A DNA stretch of 64,000 nt from Planctomycetales bacterium (GCA_027449865.1 DAIDKV010000108.1:1-64000); one strand, 5' to 3'. Shown: positions 37,340 to 47,835, counted from the stretch's first letter. Notes: a model not told the origin generated them from the sequence alone. Program-made: numbers and translations.

Positions 37340-37761
37340 CCGACACCCCCCATCTCTCGGCTTGCGAACTGGTCGGGCTTTTCGAAGTCCCGATCATTCT
37401 CGTGAGTCTAACGCCGGCACTCGCTCGCCACCAGCATCCGACCCGAGCGCCACCTGTTATGGCACCCCGTGCAATCACGGCCCCTTGCGTAATTCCTTGA
37501 CCGATCCCGGGACGATGTGCCAAAATGGATGGAGATTCTGGGGCTCGTCCGGGTCGAGGCTGAAGGGAACGCGCGGGCGTACCGGTACAGAGAAAGGTTC
37601 GGAGTTGGAAGTCCCGGGATCGAACAACCCCTGCGACTCTCCGTAATGGGGGAGAGGGTCATCGCAGCCGTCGGATTCATCCACTGGCAAGCGAACGGCC
37701 CCTAGGGGGTATCCGGCCAAACAACCGAGCGACGGTTGCATCCAGAGCGGATCTCACCACG
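37340..37761. other. 422-bp intergenic region before the giant surface gene
   Basis: No credible frame. TTGACC at 37497-37502, 18 nt, CAAAAT at 37521-37526 is a possible promoter for the gene at 37762; it would leave a leader of about 230 nt. A GGGGGAGAGGG patch near 37650 is close to no start codon. Confidence 0.3.
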
Positions 37762-40700
37762 ATGGGCATCGGGCGCAAATCGGGATGTCGAAGCCGCCAG
37801 ACGGGCCGTCACACGCGATGGCCGGGTTGGGAGTCGATGGAGCGTCGACGCCTTCTCTCAACTCTCCTCGTACAAAACACCAACGACTCGGGGCAGAACT
37901 CACTGCGATGGGCGATCGATCAGGCCAACCTGGATGCGCCGGGAATCACCGCTCAGATAGACTTTCAGATCCCAGGCAACGCTCCGTGGATGATCCCGTT
38001 GGCCTCGCCTCTACCTGCCATCAATGTGCCGGTGACCATCGACGGGACGACTCAGCCCGGCTATCTTTCGACCCCCGTGATTGAGATCGACGGCTCGCAT
38101 CTCACCGGGAGCGGGGCGGTGAACGGGTTGGTTGTCAACGCGGGAGCCAGCACGATCGAGGGGCTCTCGCTCGTGGGGTTCTCGGGTACTGCGATCCTGC
38201 TTCAAAAGGGCGGTCAGAACCTCATCACGCGGGATTATCTGGGACTCGATCCGAGCGGTACCTCGGCAAAACCGAACGGGACAGGACTCGATCTGGCCGG
38301 TTCATCGAACAACACCATCGGCGCCGGCGCCGGCGCGGGGAATGTGATCTCGGGCAACCTGGGCGACGGGATCGTGCTGGAGGCAGGCGGCGGGGCAAGC
38401 AGCACGGCCAATCTTATCCAGGGCAACTTGATCGGCACCTCTCCGAATGGGCTTCACGCACTGGGCAACGGCGGCGACGGCTTGGATGTGAAGGGAGTTG
38501 GCTCCAACTCGATCGGGATGCCCGGCGACGGCTTCGGCAACGTGATCTCCGGAAACACGGGCGTGGGGATCGAACTATCGGCCGACGCGACTGGGAACAC
38601 GATTCAAAATAATAAAGTCGGCGTGGCGGGAGACGGCCAGTCGCCGCTCGGCAACCAGGGAGACGGCATCTATCTGGACAATGCACCCGGCACGTCCATC
38701 GGCGGGATCGACCCCAATCAGCGGAATATCATCAGCGCCAACACGGGTAACGGGATTGAGAGCGAGGGCGACTCCACTGGCCTTGTGATCATGGGCAATG
38801 CGATTGGAACTGATGCCTCCGGTCAACTCGCTCTGGGCAACCACCTGAACGGCGTCAGCCTCGCCTCGTCGTCGGTAACAGTGGGAGGTACGAATGCGGG
38901 TGCCGCCAATGTTATCGACAATAACGGCGGCGGGACAACCGGGGCCGGCGTGATGGTCCTGGGAGACGCGAATCACGATTCGATCCTATCGAACTCGATC
39001 GCGAACAATGCCGGACTTGGTATCAACTTCGGGAATGGCCCATCCGGAACGCACAATCCGGGAACCTCGGGCCCGAATAACTACCAGAACTACCCGGTCC
39101 TGACCCTCGCTCAGAACGACGGGACGACCACGTCCATCATGGGGAGTCTGTTCGAGAGCCCGAACACCTCGTACCTCATCCAGCTTTTCGCCAACCGGCA
39201 GGCCGACGCTTCGGGTTATGGACAGGGGCAGACGCTTCTGGAGACCACGAGCGTCCAGACCGACAATAACGGGAATGGGACTTTTCAGGTCAGTCTACCT
39301 CCCGTCGTCGCTTCAGGAATGTACATCTCGGCGACGGCGACCGATCCCCAGGGAAATACTTCGGAGTTCTCCCAGGATCTGACGGTCCAGGGCGTGGTTC
39401 ACCTGGTCGTCTCCGGAACCGCGGAGCCGAATCCGGTGGCCTCGGGCTCCGACGTGACCGTGTCACTTCAGGTCGCAAACGTGGGGACGGCCGACGCCCA
39501 CGGGGTGGTCCTCGCGGATCAGCTACCATCCAGCGCCACGCTGGTTTCCGCGACACTTAGCCAGGGGACGATGATCCCCTCTCTCGGCTCCGGTTCGCTC
39601 CAGTTCCTGCTTCAAACGATCCCGGCAGGGACGTCAGCCACAGCAACGCTCATCATACAGACCGACTCGAACACAACCGGCGATCTGACCGACACGGCTT
39701 CGGTCACCAGCCAGGAGACCCCGAAACCCAACGAGGCGACGATCCCGGTGACCGTCGAGCCATCGTCCAACCTCTCGGTTTCGATGACCGAAGGACCCTC
39801 GCCGGCCCTTCTCGACGGCAAGTTGACCTACACCATCACCACAACCAACCTCGGCCCACAGACAGCTCCGAATGCCCAGGTGATCCTGCCGATCGCCGCC
39901 GGGCTTTCTTTTGTCTCGGCTGATACGAGCATCGGATCGGCTTCTCTGACGGGAGAACAGGTCGTTGCGAGCCTCGGTAACCTCGCCGTGGGAAACCAGG
40001 CCGTCGTGACTGTTGTCGTTCAGGCCGATCGCGTCGGTTCCCTCACCGAAGTCGCGACGGCCACCAGCGAGGCCCTGTCGAGCTCGACAACCAACCAGAA
40101 CGTTGCAAGCCTCACAACGGATATCCAGCCGGCGAGCGACCTCTCGGTCACCCTCGCCGCCGATTCGACGATCGCGACGACCGGCGTCCCGATGACTTAC
40201 ACGATCACCGTGGCGAACGCCGGGCCGATCGATGCGACCTCGGTCGTCCTTCAGGACACCCTTCCCGCCGGCGTCCATCTTGTCTCGACTTCGAACACGA
40301 TCGGCCTGACCCCGATGATCTCCAGCGGAGTCGTCAGCTTTACGCTCGCGACCCTGTCCTCGGGAAGCCAGCAGAGCTTCACCCTTGTCGTCGATCCGAC
40401 CGCTCTCCCCGGCTCGACACTCGTCGATTCGGCGGCCGTGCAGGGAGCTCAGGCCGACCCGAATCTCTCCAATAATACTGCTCAGTTGACCAGATCGGTC
40501 CGAGGCGTGAGTGACCTTTCGATCAGCGGGACGTCCTCTGCCTCAAGCCTCGATGTTGGTCAGCCCTTCCAGCTCACGATTCAGGTGGCGAACTCGGGCC
40601 CGTACGACGAGCCTGCCGCCGTCCTGAGTGCCACCTTGCCCACTGGCCTTGTGGTGGCCTCGGCCCAATCGAGCCAGGGGACCGCGCCCTCGGTCTCCCA

Positions 40701-42627
40701 GGGCCAGCTCACCGCCGATCTCGGCGCCCTGGCCGCCGGACAGTCCGCCGTCGTCACCTTGCTTGCGACCGCGGGGCCGGCTGACGCTGGAACGCTCCTG
40801 ATCCCGTTCTCCGTCGTGGGGCAAAACCTCGATACGAAACTCTCGAATAATGCCTGGACCGCAAGCCTGAACGTCGCCCCGTCAGCCGATCTGAGCGTCC
40901 AGATCGTCCCCAGCAGCGGGGAGGCGATCGCCGGCACTCCCTGGCCCTACACGGTGCGTGTCGCCAACGCGGGCCCCTCGCCGGCCGACGGCGTTGTCGC
41001 AACGATCCCCGTCCCCGCGGGCACCACGTTCGTTCCACCTCCCTCGGGCCCTGGCCAGACGGTTCCCTCGCCGGGTCCCGACAACCTCATCACCGTTGAC
41101 CTGGGATCGATGGCCGCCGGCAGTTCCGCAAGCCTGACCGTCTTCGTCCGGCCGATCATCAACCCGGTGGCCGGTTCGATCGACCTCTCGGCGCAGGTAA
41201 CCGGGACCGACAACGATCCAACGACCTCGAATAACGCGACCAACCTCGAGGTTCCTGTTGCTCCCTCTGTCTCGGTTGCGATCGCGATGGCGACGACATC
41301 CCAGGTCGTTCAGACTGGCCAGGTCGTCACGTTCTCCGCCTCAGTGACGAATATGGGGACAACGACCGCGACTGGTGTGGTGGTCGACTTCCCGATGCTC
41401 AACGGCCTGCAACTCCTCAACTCCTCGCCGACCCAGGGACTCTCGGCGATGGTGACCAACCAGTCCTTCGCCCGCCTCGGCGATCTGGTCCCGGGCGCCT
41501 CGGCCCGCGTCACGCTCCAGGAGCTCGCGGTGAATCCTGGCGACTATACCCTGACGGCCTCGGTCTCCTCCGACCAGTACAACCTCGATCCAGGCTCCTC
41601 CTCCGCGACGGCTCATGTCGTCGAGTCTCCCGGCGCGATCGAACTCGGGACCGAGAGCCTCCAGGTCACCGATCTCTCCGGAATGGCGGTCTTCCCGGTC
41701 ATTCGGCTCTTCGGTGCCGCCGGAACGGTGACGATCCACTACCAGGCCACTCCGATCGATGCCACGCCGGGCCTCGATTTCACGCCAACCTCCGGGACGC
41801 TCACCCTCAGCCCTGGCCAGTGGAGCAGCTCGATCATCGTCCCGGTGCTGAACAACCCCTACCTGAACCACGATACCCACCTGACGCTTTCGATCGATTC
41901 GCCAACCGGTGGTGCCTGGCTCGGACCGACCACCACGACAGAACTCCTGATTCAGGATGCCAATCCCGATACCACTCCTCCCGAGATCGGCGGACTTTCC
42001 TGGACCGGGACGCCGAAACTGATCAGCAGCCTCGCCCTGCATTTCACGGCTCCGCTGAATCCCAACGACGCGAACAACGCCGCCGATTACCTCCTGACGA
42101 CCACAACCGGCAACCAGCCGATCTCAATTGCCTCGATCACTTATAATCCCTTAACCTTCACGGTGACCCTTGTGCCGGCCTCGCCGATCCCGTCAGGTCA
42201 GTACGACCGGATTCAGGTGATCGGCACGGGCCCCTCGGGGATCAAGGATCTCGCCGGCAATACACTCGATGGCGATGGAAATGGTCAGCCCGGCTCGGAT
42301 TACGTGGCTCTCTTTGCTCAGGGCAGAAAACTCCGATACATCGACGGAAACCGCAATCTCGTCCGACTCGCGGTAAGCGGCAGAGGCTACTTGCAGCAGG
42401 TGCTGGATGCCTCAGGTAACGGCGTCTCACTCAACCTCGTCGGTATGGTCCCTGACCGGACAACCCTCTCCGGACACGTCAGAGCCTTCCGCGGAGGGAC
42501 CGGACAGACACGAATTGGGCAGGTTTCCGGCCTTGGCGCATTTGGCGCCGTGAGGGTCCTGCTGAGGACGCCCCCATTCCTTGTGAATTCCTTCCCCTTC
42601 CAGCGACGAGGGAAGCTGTTCCCCTGA
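37762..42627 (+). CDS. Giant surface protein: beta-helix, DUF11 repeats, Calx-beta
   Basis: 1621 aa. Near residues 24-37 lies the motif WESMERRRLLSTLLV, like the LEPR-XLL export signature of the neighbour at 35711. About 60-540 form a parallel beta-helix with repeated N-x-IGT-D-x-x-G-x-x-ALGN units. Six DUF11-type beta-sandwich repeats of about 120 residues follow (about 545-1290), several starting with SDLSV or similar. A Calx-beta-like domain lies at about 1291-1395 (IELGTESLQVTDLSG). An Ig-like bacterial domain follows (about 1402-1500), then a basic C-terminus. It is a secreted, calcium-binding-type adhesin or matrix protein. No cell-wall anchor motif was found. Confidence 0.85.
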   Translation: MGIGRKSGCRSRQTGRHTRWPGWESMERRRLLSTLLVQNTNDSGQNSLRWAIDQANLDAPGITAQIDFQIPGNAPWMIPLASPLPAINVPVTIDGTTQPGYLSTPVIEIDGSHLTGSGAVNGLVVNAGASTIEGLSLVGFSGTAILLQKGGQNLITRDYLGLDPSGTSAKPNGTGLDLAGSSNNTIGAGAGAGNVISGNLGDGIVLEAGGGASSTANLIQGNLIGTSPNGLHALGNGGDGLDVKGVGSNSIGMPGDGFGNVISGNTGVGIELSADATGNTIQNNKVGVAGDGQSPLGNQGDGIYLDNAPGTSIGGIDPNQRNIISANTGNGIESEGDSTGLVIMGNAIGTDASGQLALGNHLNGVSLASSSVTVGGTNAGAANVIDNNGGGTTGAGVMVLGDANHDSILSNSIANNAGLGINFGNGPSGTHNPGTSGPNNYQNYPVLTLAQNDGTTTSIMGSLFESPNTSYLIQLFANRQADASGYGQGQTLLETTSVQTDNNGNGTFQVSLPPVVASGMYISATATDPQGNTSEFSQDLTVQGVVHLVVSGTAEPNPVASGSDVTVSLQVANVGTADAHGVVLADQLPSSATLVSATLSQGTMIPSLGSGSLQFLLQTIPAGTSATATLIIQTDSNTTGDLTDTASVTSQETPKPNEATIPVTVEPSSNLSVSMTEGPSPALLDGKLTYTITTTNLGPQTAPNAQVILPIAAGLSFVSADTSIGSASLTGEQVVASLGNLAVGNQAVVTVVVQADRVGSLTEVATATSEALSSSTTNQNVASLTTDIQPASDLSVTLAADSTIATTGVPMTYTITVANAGPIDATSVVLQDTLPAGVHLVSTSNTIGLTPMISSGVVSFTLATLSSGSQQSFTLVVDPTALPGSTLVDSAAVQGAQADPNLSNNTAQLTRSVRGVSDLSISGTSSASSLDVGQPFQLTIQVANSGPYDEPAAVLSATLPTGLVVASAQSSQGTAPSVSQGQLTADLGALAAGQSAVVTLLATAGPADAGTLLIPFSVVGQNLDTKLSNNAWTASLNVAPSADLSVQIVPSSGEAIAGTPWPYTVRVANAGPSPADGVVATIPVPAGTTFVPPPSGPGQTVPSPGPDNLITVDLGSMAAGSSASLTVFVRPIINPVAGSIDLSAQVTGTDNDPTTSNNATNLEVPVAPSVSVAIAMATTSQVVQTGQVVTFSASVTNMGTTTATGVVVDFPMLNGLQLLNSSPTQGLSAMVTNQSFARLGDLVPGASARVTLQELAVNPGDYTLTASVSSDQYNLDPGSSSATAHVVESPGAIELGTESLQVTDLSGMAVFPVIRLFGAAGTVTIHYQATPIDATPGLDFTPTSGTLTLSPGQWSSSIIVPVLNNPYLNHDTHLTLSIDSPTGGAWLGPTTTTELLIQDANPDTTPPEIGGLSWTGTPKLISSLALHFTAPLNPNDANNAADYLLTTTTGNQPISIASITYNPLTFTVTLVPASPIPSGQYDRIQVIGTGPSGIKDLAGNTLDGDGNGQPGSDYVALFAQGRKLRYIDGNRNLVRLAVSGRGYLQQVLDASGNGVSLNLVGMVPDRTTLSGHVRAFRGGTGQTRIGQVSGLGAFGAVRVLLRTPPFLVNSFPFQRRGKLFP

Positions 42628-42682
42628 TCGGGCCTCTCCCGAACCAGTCCGCAACGCCGCCATCGGTTCGCCGGGGAAGGTT

Positions 42683-44266
42683 TTATCGAATGGCGCGATT
42701 CCCCTTTGACGCAGTCTGTGAGCGTTGCGACAGATGGCGGGCTCGATCAATGTCGAAGGGATAAGCCAGGCGTTGACCACGACACTGATAGAGCCGAATC
42801 CGACGAACCGGCTTGCCGTGGCGCTCCACCCAGAACTCTGAGGCGAACTCGACTGTCGCGAACCATCGGCGGAAGTAGCGGGGGATCGCGTCGGGCTCGT
42901 TGCCAACCATCACCAGCACTCCGTCGTGGCCGATCCAGTCGTCGGGCCGACTCCAGAAAGCAAACCCGCGTGGGTCGTCGGAGTTGTAGCAAAGCACCGG
43001 ACGCTCGCCGCCAAGCGCATAAGCAATCTGGGCACTCTGATACCAGTATCGCGTGAAGAGGAAGCGACCCGGATCGTTCACCAGGCCGAGCTCTCGAATG
43101 CGATCAGCGACCTGATCCCAGCCCTGGAAGTCAAGCGTGGGATCAGTTCGTTCGTCGAGCGGCGCCCATTGGCTTGAAGGACCGCGCTGGAGAAGACCGG
43201 TCCTGTGCTCTACCAGCGCCAAGGAAACCAGCATCATCGAGAGCCCCGCGGCGATCCCCAGCCGTCGACGTCCTGCCCTGGGATGAGCCTCGATCCGAAC
43301 CGCCCAGACACGGCCGAGCATTGGAAAGATCGAGACCAGACCGATAAGCCCCCAGTGCGGTAAAACGGGTCGAAAGCAAGCGACCAGTGCGAAGATCAGC
43401 GTGGGTATCGTCGCAACGGCCAGCCAGAGGCGTTCAGGGCCCTCGGAGAGCGATCGCCATCGGAGGAGTCCCCGGACCAGCAGGATAACCATCGGAATCC
43501 AGATCCAGGGAAAGAGGTAGCCGGCCTGGGCGAGCATCGCCAGCCCAAGGAGGTCCGGGCGTGGGGTCCATCCGCCCACCGCTCTTCCTCCCTGAAAGAC
43601 AAAAGAGATCCAGCCATGCCTCGCGTTCCAGATAAGAACCGGGCTGAACACCATCAACCCAATCGCAATCGCCAGGTAAGGACCGGACTCCAGAAGCCTC
43701 TTCCGACGCCTCGGATCGATCAACAGGAGCCCAACCACGCCCACCGGCAAGAAAACAGCGTGATACTTGCTCAAAAGGGCCCCACCCCAGGCCAGACCCG
43801 CCTCGGTCCATCGGCGTGATCGGCCAGTGTCGGGACCATCAATGGCGAGGTCCAGCCGATCGAGCGTTAGCAGCCAGAAGAAGAGCAGGGGGCCGTCGGG
43901 CAGGGCGAACGTTGAGGCCGCCAGGCCATAATAGCCGGTCAGATTCATCGCGGTCGCTGCGAGCAAGCCCGCACGCTCGCCGTAATGCCTGGCCGCAAGC
44001 CGGTACATCATGATCGTTGAGCCGGCGAACATGGCGACGAAGCCGATCCTAAGGGCCCAGGTAGCATTGCGGCCGCCTGTCAGCGTCAGTCCCAGCATCT
44101 CAACCCAGGCCATCATCGGCGGGTGGTCGAAGTAACTCAGCGATGGATGGATTGCATAGAGCCAGTGATAGGCCTCGTCGTTACCCGGCCCCAGCGCCGA
44201 GGAGTAAGCCATCCGGACCGCCGCCGAAATCACCAACAGGATCAGGAGGCCCCGCCTGGCGTTCAT
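42683..44266 (-). CDS. Polytopic glycosyltransferase (PMT/ArnT family)
   Basis: 527 aa from ATG 44266 (MNARRGLLILLVISAAVRM); the extra upstream frame to 44575 is antisense to ubiE. The first luminal loop holds NDEAYHWLYA (near 29), the acidic signature of GT39/GT83 enzymes, and a second HPPMMAWVEM follows. About ten membrane helices lead to a C-terminal soluble domain of about 150 residues. The enzyme probably moves a sugar from a lipid carrier to surface polymer or protein. It is divergent from the menaquinone operon, with about 200 bp between the starts. Confidence 0.8.
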   Translation of the reverse strand: MNARRGLLILLVISAAVRMAYSSALGPGNDEAYHWLYAIHPSLSYFDHPPMMAWVEMLGLTLTGGRNATWALRIGFVAMFAGSTIMMYRLAARHYGERAGLLAATAMNLTGYYGLAASTFALPDGPLLFFWLLTLDRLDLAIDGPDTGRSRRWTEAGLAWGGALLSKYHAVFLPVGVVGLLLIDPRRRKRLLESGPYLAIAIGLMVFSPVLIWNARHGWISFVFQGGRAVGGWTPRPDLLGLAMLAQAGYLFPWIWIPMVILLVRGLLRWRSLSEGPERLWLAVATIPTLIFALVACFRPVLPHWGLIGLVSIFPMLGRVWAVRIEAHPRAGRRRLGIAAGLSMMLVSLALVEHRTGLLQRGPSSQWAPLDERTDPTLDFQGWDQVADRIRELGLVNDPGRFLFTRYWYQSAQIAYALGGERPVLCYNSDDPRGFAFWSRPDDWIGHDGVLVMVGNEPDAIPRYFRRWFATVEFASEFWVERHGKPVRRIRLYQCRGQRLAYPFDIDRARHLSQRSQTASKGNRAIR

Positions 44267-44467
44267 CGCTTGCGCTTCCTTGCTCGATGGATCCTGGAGT
44301 ATCCCCTCAATGTTCTTAACCCAGATCTCGAAACCCGGCGAGTCCAATCGCGTTCGGAGTCCCCCGGCTTGCCGATCGCAGGCCCGGATGCCCACAATGA
44401 CCCCGAGCCGGTCGCACAGGCACTGAAGACCGTGGCTCTCGCGAACGGAGAAACCATCGACCCCGCC

Positions 44468-45226
44468 ATGAACCTCACCAGCACTCCCGAACCGCCGAAG
44501 ACCGTGGACAAGTCGGATCTGAAGGTCCGGCGAATGTTCGCAACCATAGCCCGGCGGTACGACCTTTTGAACCACCTGCTCAGCCTGAACATCGATCGAT
44601 CGTGGCGACGCTTCACCACGCGAACCGTCCCTCCCGAGCCAGGCGTACCGGTCCTGGATTGCTGCACCGGGACGGCCGACCTCGCGCTGGCCTATGACCG
44701 CGCCGGCGGCGGTCAGTCGCGGATCGTTGGATCCGACTTCTGCCGGGAGATGCTCGTCATCGGCCGGGACAAGGTCAAAAGGGCGGGAGCCTCGGGCCGT
44801 GTGACGCTTCTGGAAGGCGACTCACAACACCTTCCCGCACCTGACAATACGTTCGGAGTGGTGAGCGTCGCGTTCGGACTTCGGAACGTCCGCGATACCG
44901 TCCGAGGAATCGACGAGATGATTCGAGTCGCCCGTCCTGGCGGCAAGGTTGCGATTCTGGAATTCTCGCGTCCAAGTGGGCGGTTCCTCGGCCGGTTCTA
45001 CCTGACTTTCTTCCGGCACATCCTTCCGAGGATCGGACAGGCTCTTGCGCCCAACGACGACGACGCCTACAATTACCTTCCGCAGAGCGTCCTGGAATTC
45101 CCGGACGGCCGGGCGATGCTCGACCTACTCGCCGCCCGAGGTCTCGTCGATTTACGAGAGCATCCACTCACATTCGGGATCGCGACGCTCTACGTCGGCA
45201 CCAAGCCGGCCGGAGACCGGCCATGA
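44468..45226 (+). CDS. ubiE: Demethylmenaquinone/ubiquinone methyltransferase
   Basis: 252 aa from ATG 44468 (MNLTSTPEPPKTVD). SAM-binding motif I is LDCCTGTADLAL (near 60), and the UbiE signatures are RYDLLNHLLSLNID and FGLRNVRDTVRG. It C-methylates the demethylated quinone ring, the last step of menaquinone synthesis. Its stop overlaps the ubiX start by 4 nt (ATGA), so it leads the operon ubiE-ubiX-SDR-ubiA-mqnE. Confidence 0.9.
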   Translation: MNLTSTPEPPKTVDKSDLKVRRMFATIARRYDLLNHLLSLNIDRSWRRFTTRTVPPEPGVPVLDCCTGTADLALAYDRAGGGQSRIVGSDFCREMLVIGRDKVKRAGASGRVTLLEGDSQHLPAPDNTFGVVSVAFGLRNVRDTVRGIDEMIRVARPGGKVAILEFSRPSGRFLGRFYLTFFRHILPRIGQALAPNDDDAYNYLPQSVLEFPDGRAMLDLLAARGLVDLREHPLTFGIATLYVGTKPAGDRP

Positions 45227-45924
45227 CCCCGAATCGGGGCGACGACCTGGTCCTCGCGATGACAGGAGCCAGCGGAGCGCCCTACGCCATCCGACTGCTG
45301 CATGTGATGGCTCGGTCCGGACGTCGCGTCCACCTGACCATCAGCCCGAGCGCCGTACAGGTGCTCCGCGACGAACTGGGGCTGGAGGTGAATTTGAACG
45401 CCTTCAACCCGATCACGATCGGCCTGCGCGAGTCCGGTCGGCTCGTCTATCACCACCACACCGATTTCTCGGCCGGTATCGCTAGCGGCTCGTTCCCAAC
45501 CGCCGGAATGGTGGTCCTGCCTTGCAGCATGAGCACACTGGCCTCGATCGCCTCGGGGGTCACCACCAATCTGATCACCCGAGCGGCTGACGTCCACCTG
45601 AAGGAGAGACGGAAGTTGGTCCTCGTCCCTCGCGAGACGCCCCTTAGCCTGATCCATCTTGAGAACATGCTCCGCGTAACCCAGGCGGGCGCCATCGTTC
45701 TGCCGGCGATGCCGGGCTGGTATCACCGCCCGCACCGGCTGGAAGACCTCATCGATTTCGTGGTCTCCCGAATCTGCGACCAACTTGGCCTCTCGAACAT
45801 GATCGCGCCCAGATGGGGTCTCGGTGGGCCAGATCCACGCGACGAGACCCGCTGGGACGTGCAAAACCTCGCCGACGAGACGCAACTGGAAACCGGGCTG
45901 GAGGAAAAATCCAATGGCGGATAG
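45223..45924 (+). CDS. ubiX: UbiX-type flavin prenyltransferase
   Basis: 233 aa. MTGASGAPYAIRLL near the start is the FMN-binding UbiX signature; CSMSTLASIASG and VPRETPLSLIHLENML follow. It makes prenylated FMN, the cofactor of the UbiD-type decarboxylases. In the futalosine route a UbiX/UbiD pair probably removes the carboxyl group after prenylation. A UbiD gene is not in the window. It overlaps the previous gene by 4 nt and the next by 11 nt. Confidence 0.92.
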   Translation: MTPNRGDDLVLAMTGASGAPYAIRLLHVMARSGRRVHLTISPSAVQVLRDELGLEVNLNAFNPITIGLRESGRLVYHHHTDFSAGIASGSFPTAGMVVLPCSMSTLASIASGVTTNLITRAADVHLKERRKLVLVPRETPLSLIHLENMLRVTQAGAIVLPAMPGWYHRPHRLEDLIDFVVSRICDQLGLSNMIAPRWGLGGPDPRDETRWDVQNLADETQLETGLEEKSNGG

Positions 45925-46774
45925 GCCCGTGATCCTCATCACCGGGGCCTCATCGGGGATTGGGGAAGCGCTGGCGATCGAACTGGCACGCCGGCGTCCG
46001 ACCGGTCGATACGTCCTCACCGCGAGGCGCCTCGACCGCCTCGATCGCCTGGCGGATGAGCTTCGTAAGACCTTCCCCAGCGTCGAGACGCTGACCATCC
46101 CCGTCGACCTCGCCGAGCCGGATGGACCCGCTCGACTGGCGAGCGAGGTCGTCGAACGAGTGGGAGGCGTCGACATCCTGGTGAACAACGCCGGCCTTGG
46201 CCTGCCGAACCAGTTCGCCGAAGCTGAGCCCGACCAGATCGCCCGTCAGCTCGGGGTGAACCTAACGGCGCCGCTGATGCTCACGCGATTTTTGCTCCCC
46301 TCGCTGATCGAGAGAAAAGGTACGATCATCAACATTGGCTCAGCGATCACCTGCGTGGCGACCTCGGCCCTGGGCGCCTACGGCGCGACCAAGGCCGGGA
46401 TCGCGTACTGGAACGATGCCCTGCGTCGCGAGCTGATTCCGATGGGTGTGCGGGTCTGCCTGGTCGAGCCTGGACCGATCAAAACCGGCTTCATGGAGGC
46501 CGTTGAGTCGCGGATTCCGCCCGGGGAGTCGTACGACCAGGTCATCGATAATGTGATGCCCTGGATGACAGCCAACGTCCGCGATGTCGCCCGGAAGATC
46601 GCCGGGCTCGCCGATCGCCCGAGGCGCAGGCTCTCGATGTTGAAGCGGGTGGTCTGGCCGTTCCGGGCGCTTGGGACAATTGCGACGCTCTGCCCGCCGC
46701 TGGGCGACCTGGTGGTCGTTCGGCTCACCCGACGCCCGCTCGCCGCACCCAGGACCGCGGAGAAGGCTTTATGA
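45914..46774 (+). CDS. SDR oxidoreductase inside the menaquinone operon
   Basis: 286 aa from ATG 45914 (GGAGGAAAAAT upstream). Rossmann motif GASSGIG (10-16), NNAGLG (about 90), and a catalytic Ser/Tyr/Lys set: NIGSAIT, then YGATK. It is a classical SDR of about 240 residues plus a C-terminal extension (RRRLSMLKRVVWPFRALG) that looks membrane-associated. It overlaps ubiX (11 nt) and ubiA (4 nt, ATGA), so it belongs to the unit by tight coupling. No step of the known futalosine pathway needs an SDR, so its role is not known. Confidence 0.8.
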   Translation: MADRPVILITGASSGIGEALAIELARRRPTGRYVLTARRLDRLDRLADELRKTFPSVETLTIPVDLAEPDGPARLASEVVERVGGVDILVNNAGLGLPNQFAEAEPDQIARQLGVNLTAPLMLTRFLLPSLIERKGTIINIGSAITCVATSALGAYGATKAGIAYWNDALRRELIPMGVRVCLVEPGPIKTGFMEAVESRIPPGESYDQVIDNVMPWMTANVRDVARKIAGLADRPRRRLSMLKRVVWPFRALGTIATLCPPLGDLVVVRLTRRPLAAPRTAEKAL

Positions 46775-47661
46775 TCCTTGCCCGAACGCGCGATTTCCTT
46801 GAGATGATCAAGTTCAGCCATACCCTCTTCGCGCTACCGTTCGCGCTGCTGGGTGCGGTGCTGGCCGTGAACTACCCGGGCGCTCGTGCGACTCGCTTGC
46901 AGGACTGGCTCGGCATCCTGGTCTGCATGGCCGCCGCCCGAACCGCCGCGATGGCCTTCAATCGGATCGCAGACCGAGCCTTCGACGCCCGCAATCCCCG
47001 GACCGCGACGAGACACATCCCTGCCGGACGGCTCAGCGTGCCGACCGTGATCGGCTTCACGATCGCCTCAGCCCTGGCGTTCATCGCTGCGACGCTCTTT
47101 TTCCTGCCGAACCGTTGGCCGCTCTACCTCTCGATCCCGGTGCTGCTCTGGCTCCTGTCGTACTCTTATACAAAGCGATTCACAAGCCTCTCGCACTTCT
47201 GGCTGGGGATCTCGCTGAGCCTGGCGCCGGTCGCGGCGTGGATCGCCCTCCGGGGCGACCTCGACTGGCCGCCAATCTTCCTCGCCGAGGCGGTGCTGAT
47301 GTGGGTCGCGGGCTTCGACATTATCTATGCCTGCCAGGATGTCGATTTCGACCGCAAGGCCGGGTTGCGGAGTATCCCCGGGAGAATCGGGATCCCCAAC
47401 GCCCTGCGTCTCGCCGCGGGCTGCCACGCGATGATGATTGTCCCGCTGTTTGTCCTCGGCCTGATTTACCCGATGGGGATTGTTTACTTCATCGGCGTGG
47501 CAGCCGTGGGCGTTCTCCTGATCTACGAGCATACGCTCGTACGCCCGGACGATCTCTCTCGCGTTAACCTGGCCTTTTTCCAGGTCAACATAGCGATTAG
47601 CCTGGGCCTGCTGGTCGTGGGTGTGATTGACCTGCTGATCCGCCATGCCGGCCGCGGTTGA
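46771..47661 (+). CDS. mqnP: UbiA-type polyprenyltransferase (MqnP-like)
   Basis: 296 aa, eight to nine helices. Prenyl-diphosphate/Mg binding motifs are NRIADRAFDARNPRTATR (about 65-82, the first Asp-rich site) and YACQDVDFDRKAG (second site). MqnP prenylates 1,4-dihydroxy-6-naphthoate in the futalosine pathway; this enzyme and UbiA for 4-hydroxybenzoate are close relatives. The choice of mqnP rests on the mqnE gene 174 nt downstream. Confidence 0.88.
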   Translation: MILARTRDFLEMIKFSHTLFALPFALLGAVLAVNYPGARATRLQDWLGILVCMAAARTAAMAFNRIADRAFDARNPRTATRHIPAGRLSVPTVIGFTIASALAFIAATLFFLPNRWPLYLSIPVLLWLLSYSYTKRFTSLSHFWLGISLSLAPVAAWIALRGDLDWPPIFLAEAVLMWVAGFDIIYACQDVDFDRKAGLRSIPGRIGIPNALRLAAGCHAMMIVPLFVLGLIYPMGIVYFIGVAAVGVLLIYEHTLVRPDDLSRVNLAFFQVNIAISLGLLVVGVIDLLIRHAGRG

Positions 47662-47835
47662 TGATTCCTTCAATCCTGACTAAAATTCCGGAAAGAATGT
47701 CGGTCGTGAGTCGGGTAGTGGGCTCGGCCCACCGACAACCCCGATCGCATGTGGGACGTTGTCTCCGATGGTTCGCTGGACCTCGGCGTGTGTGCCCACT
47801 CTACAGGAAACAACGGCGGCGAGGGCCTGGAAGCG

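Noticed and set aside
37497-37526. Sigma-70 promoter before the giant surface gene
   Set aside because: Spacing is 18 nt and the -10 matches only four of six bases, so it is given in the gap entry rather than as a promoter.
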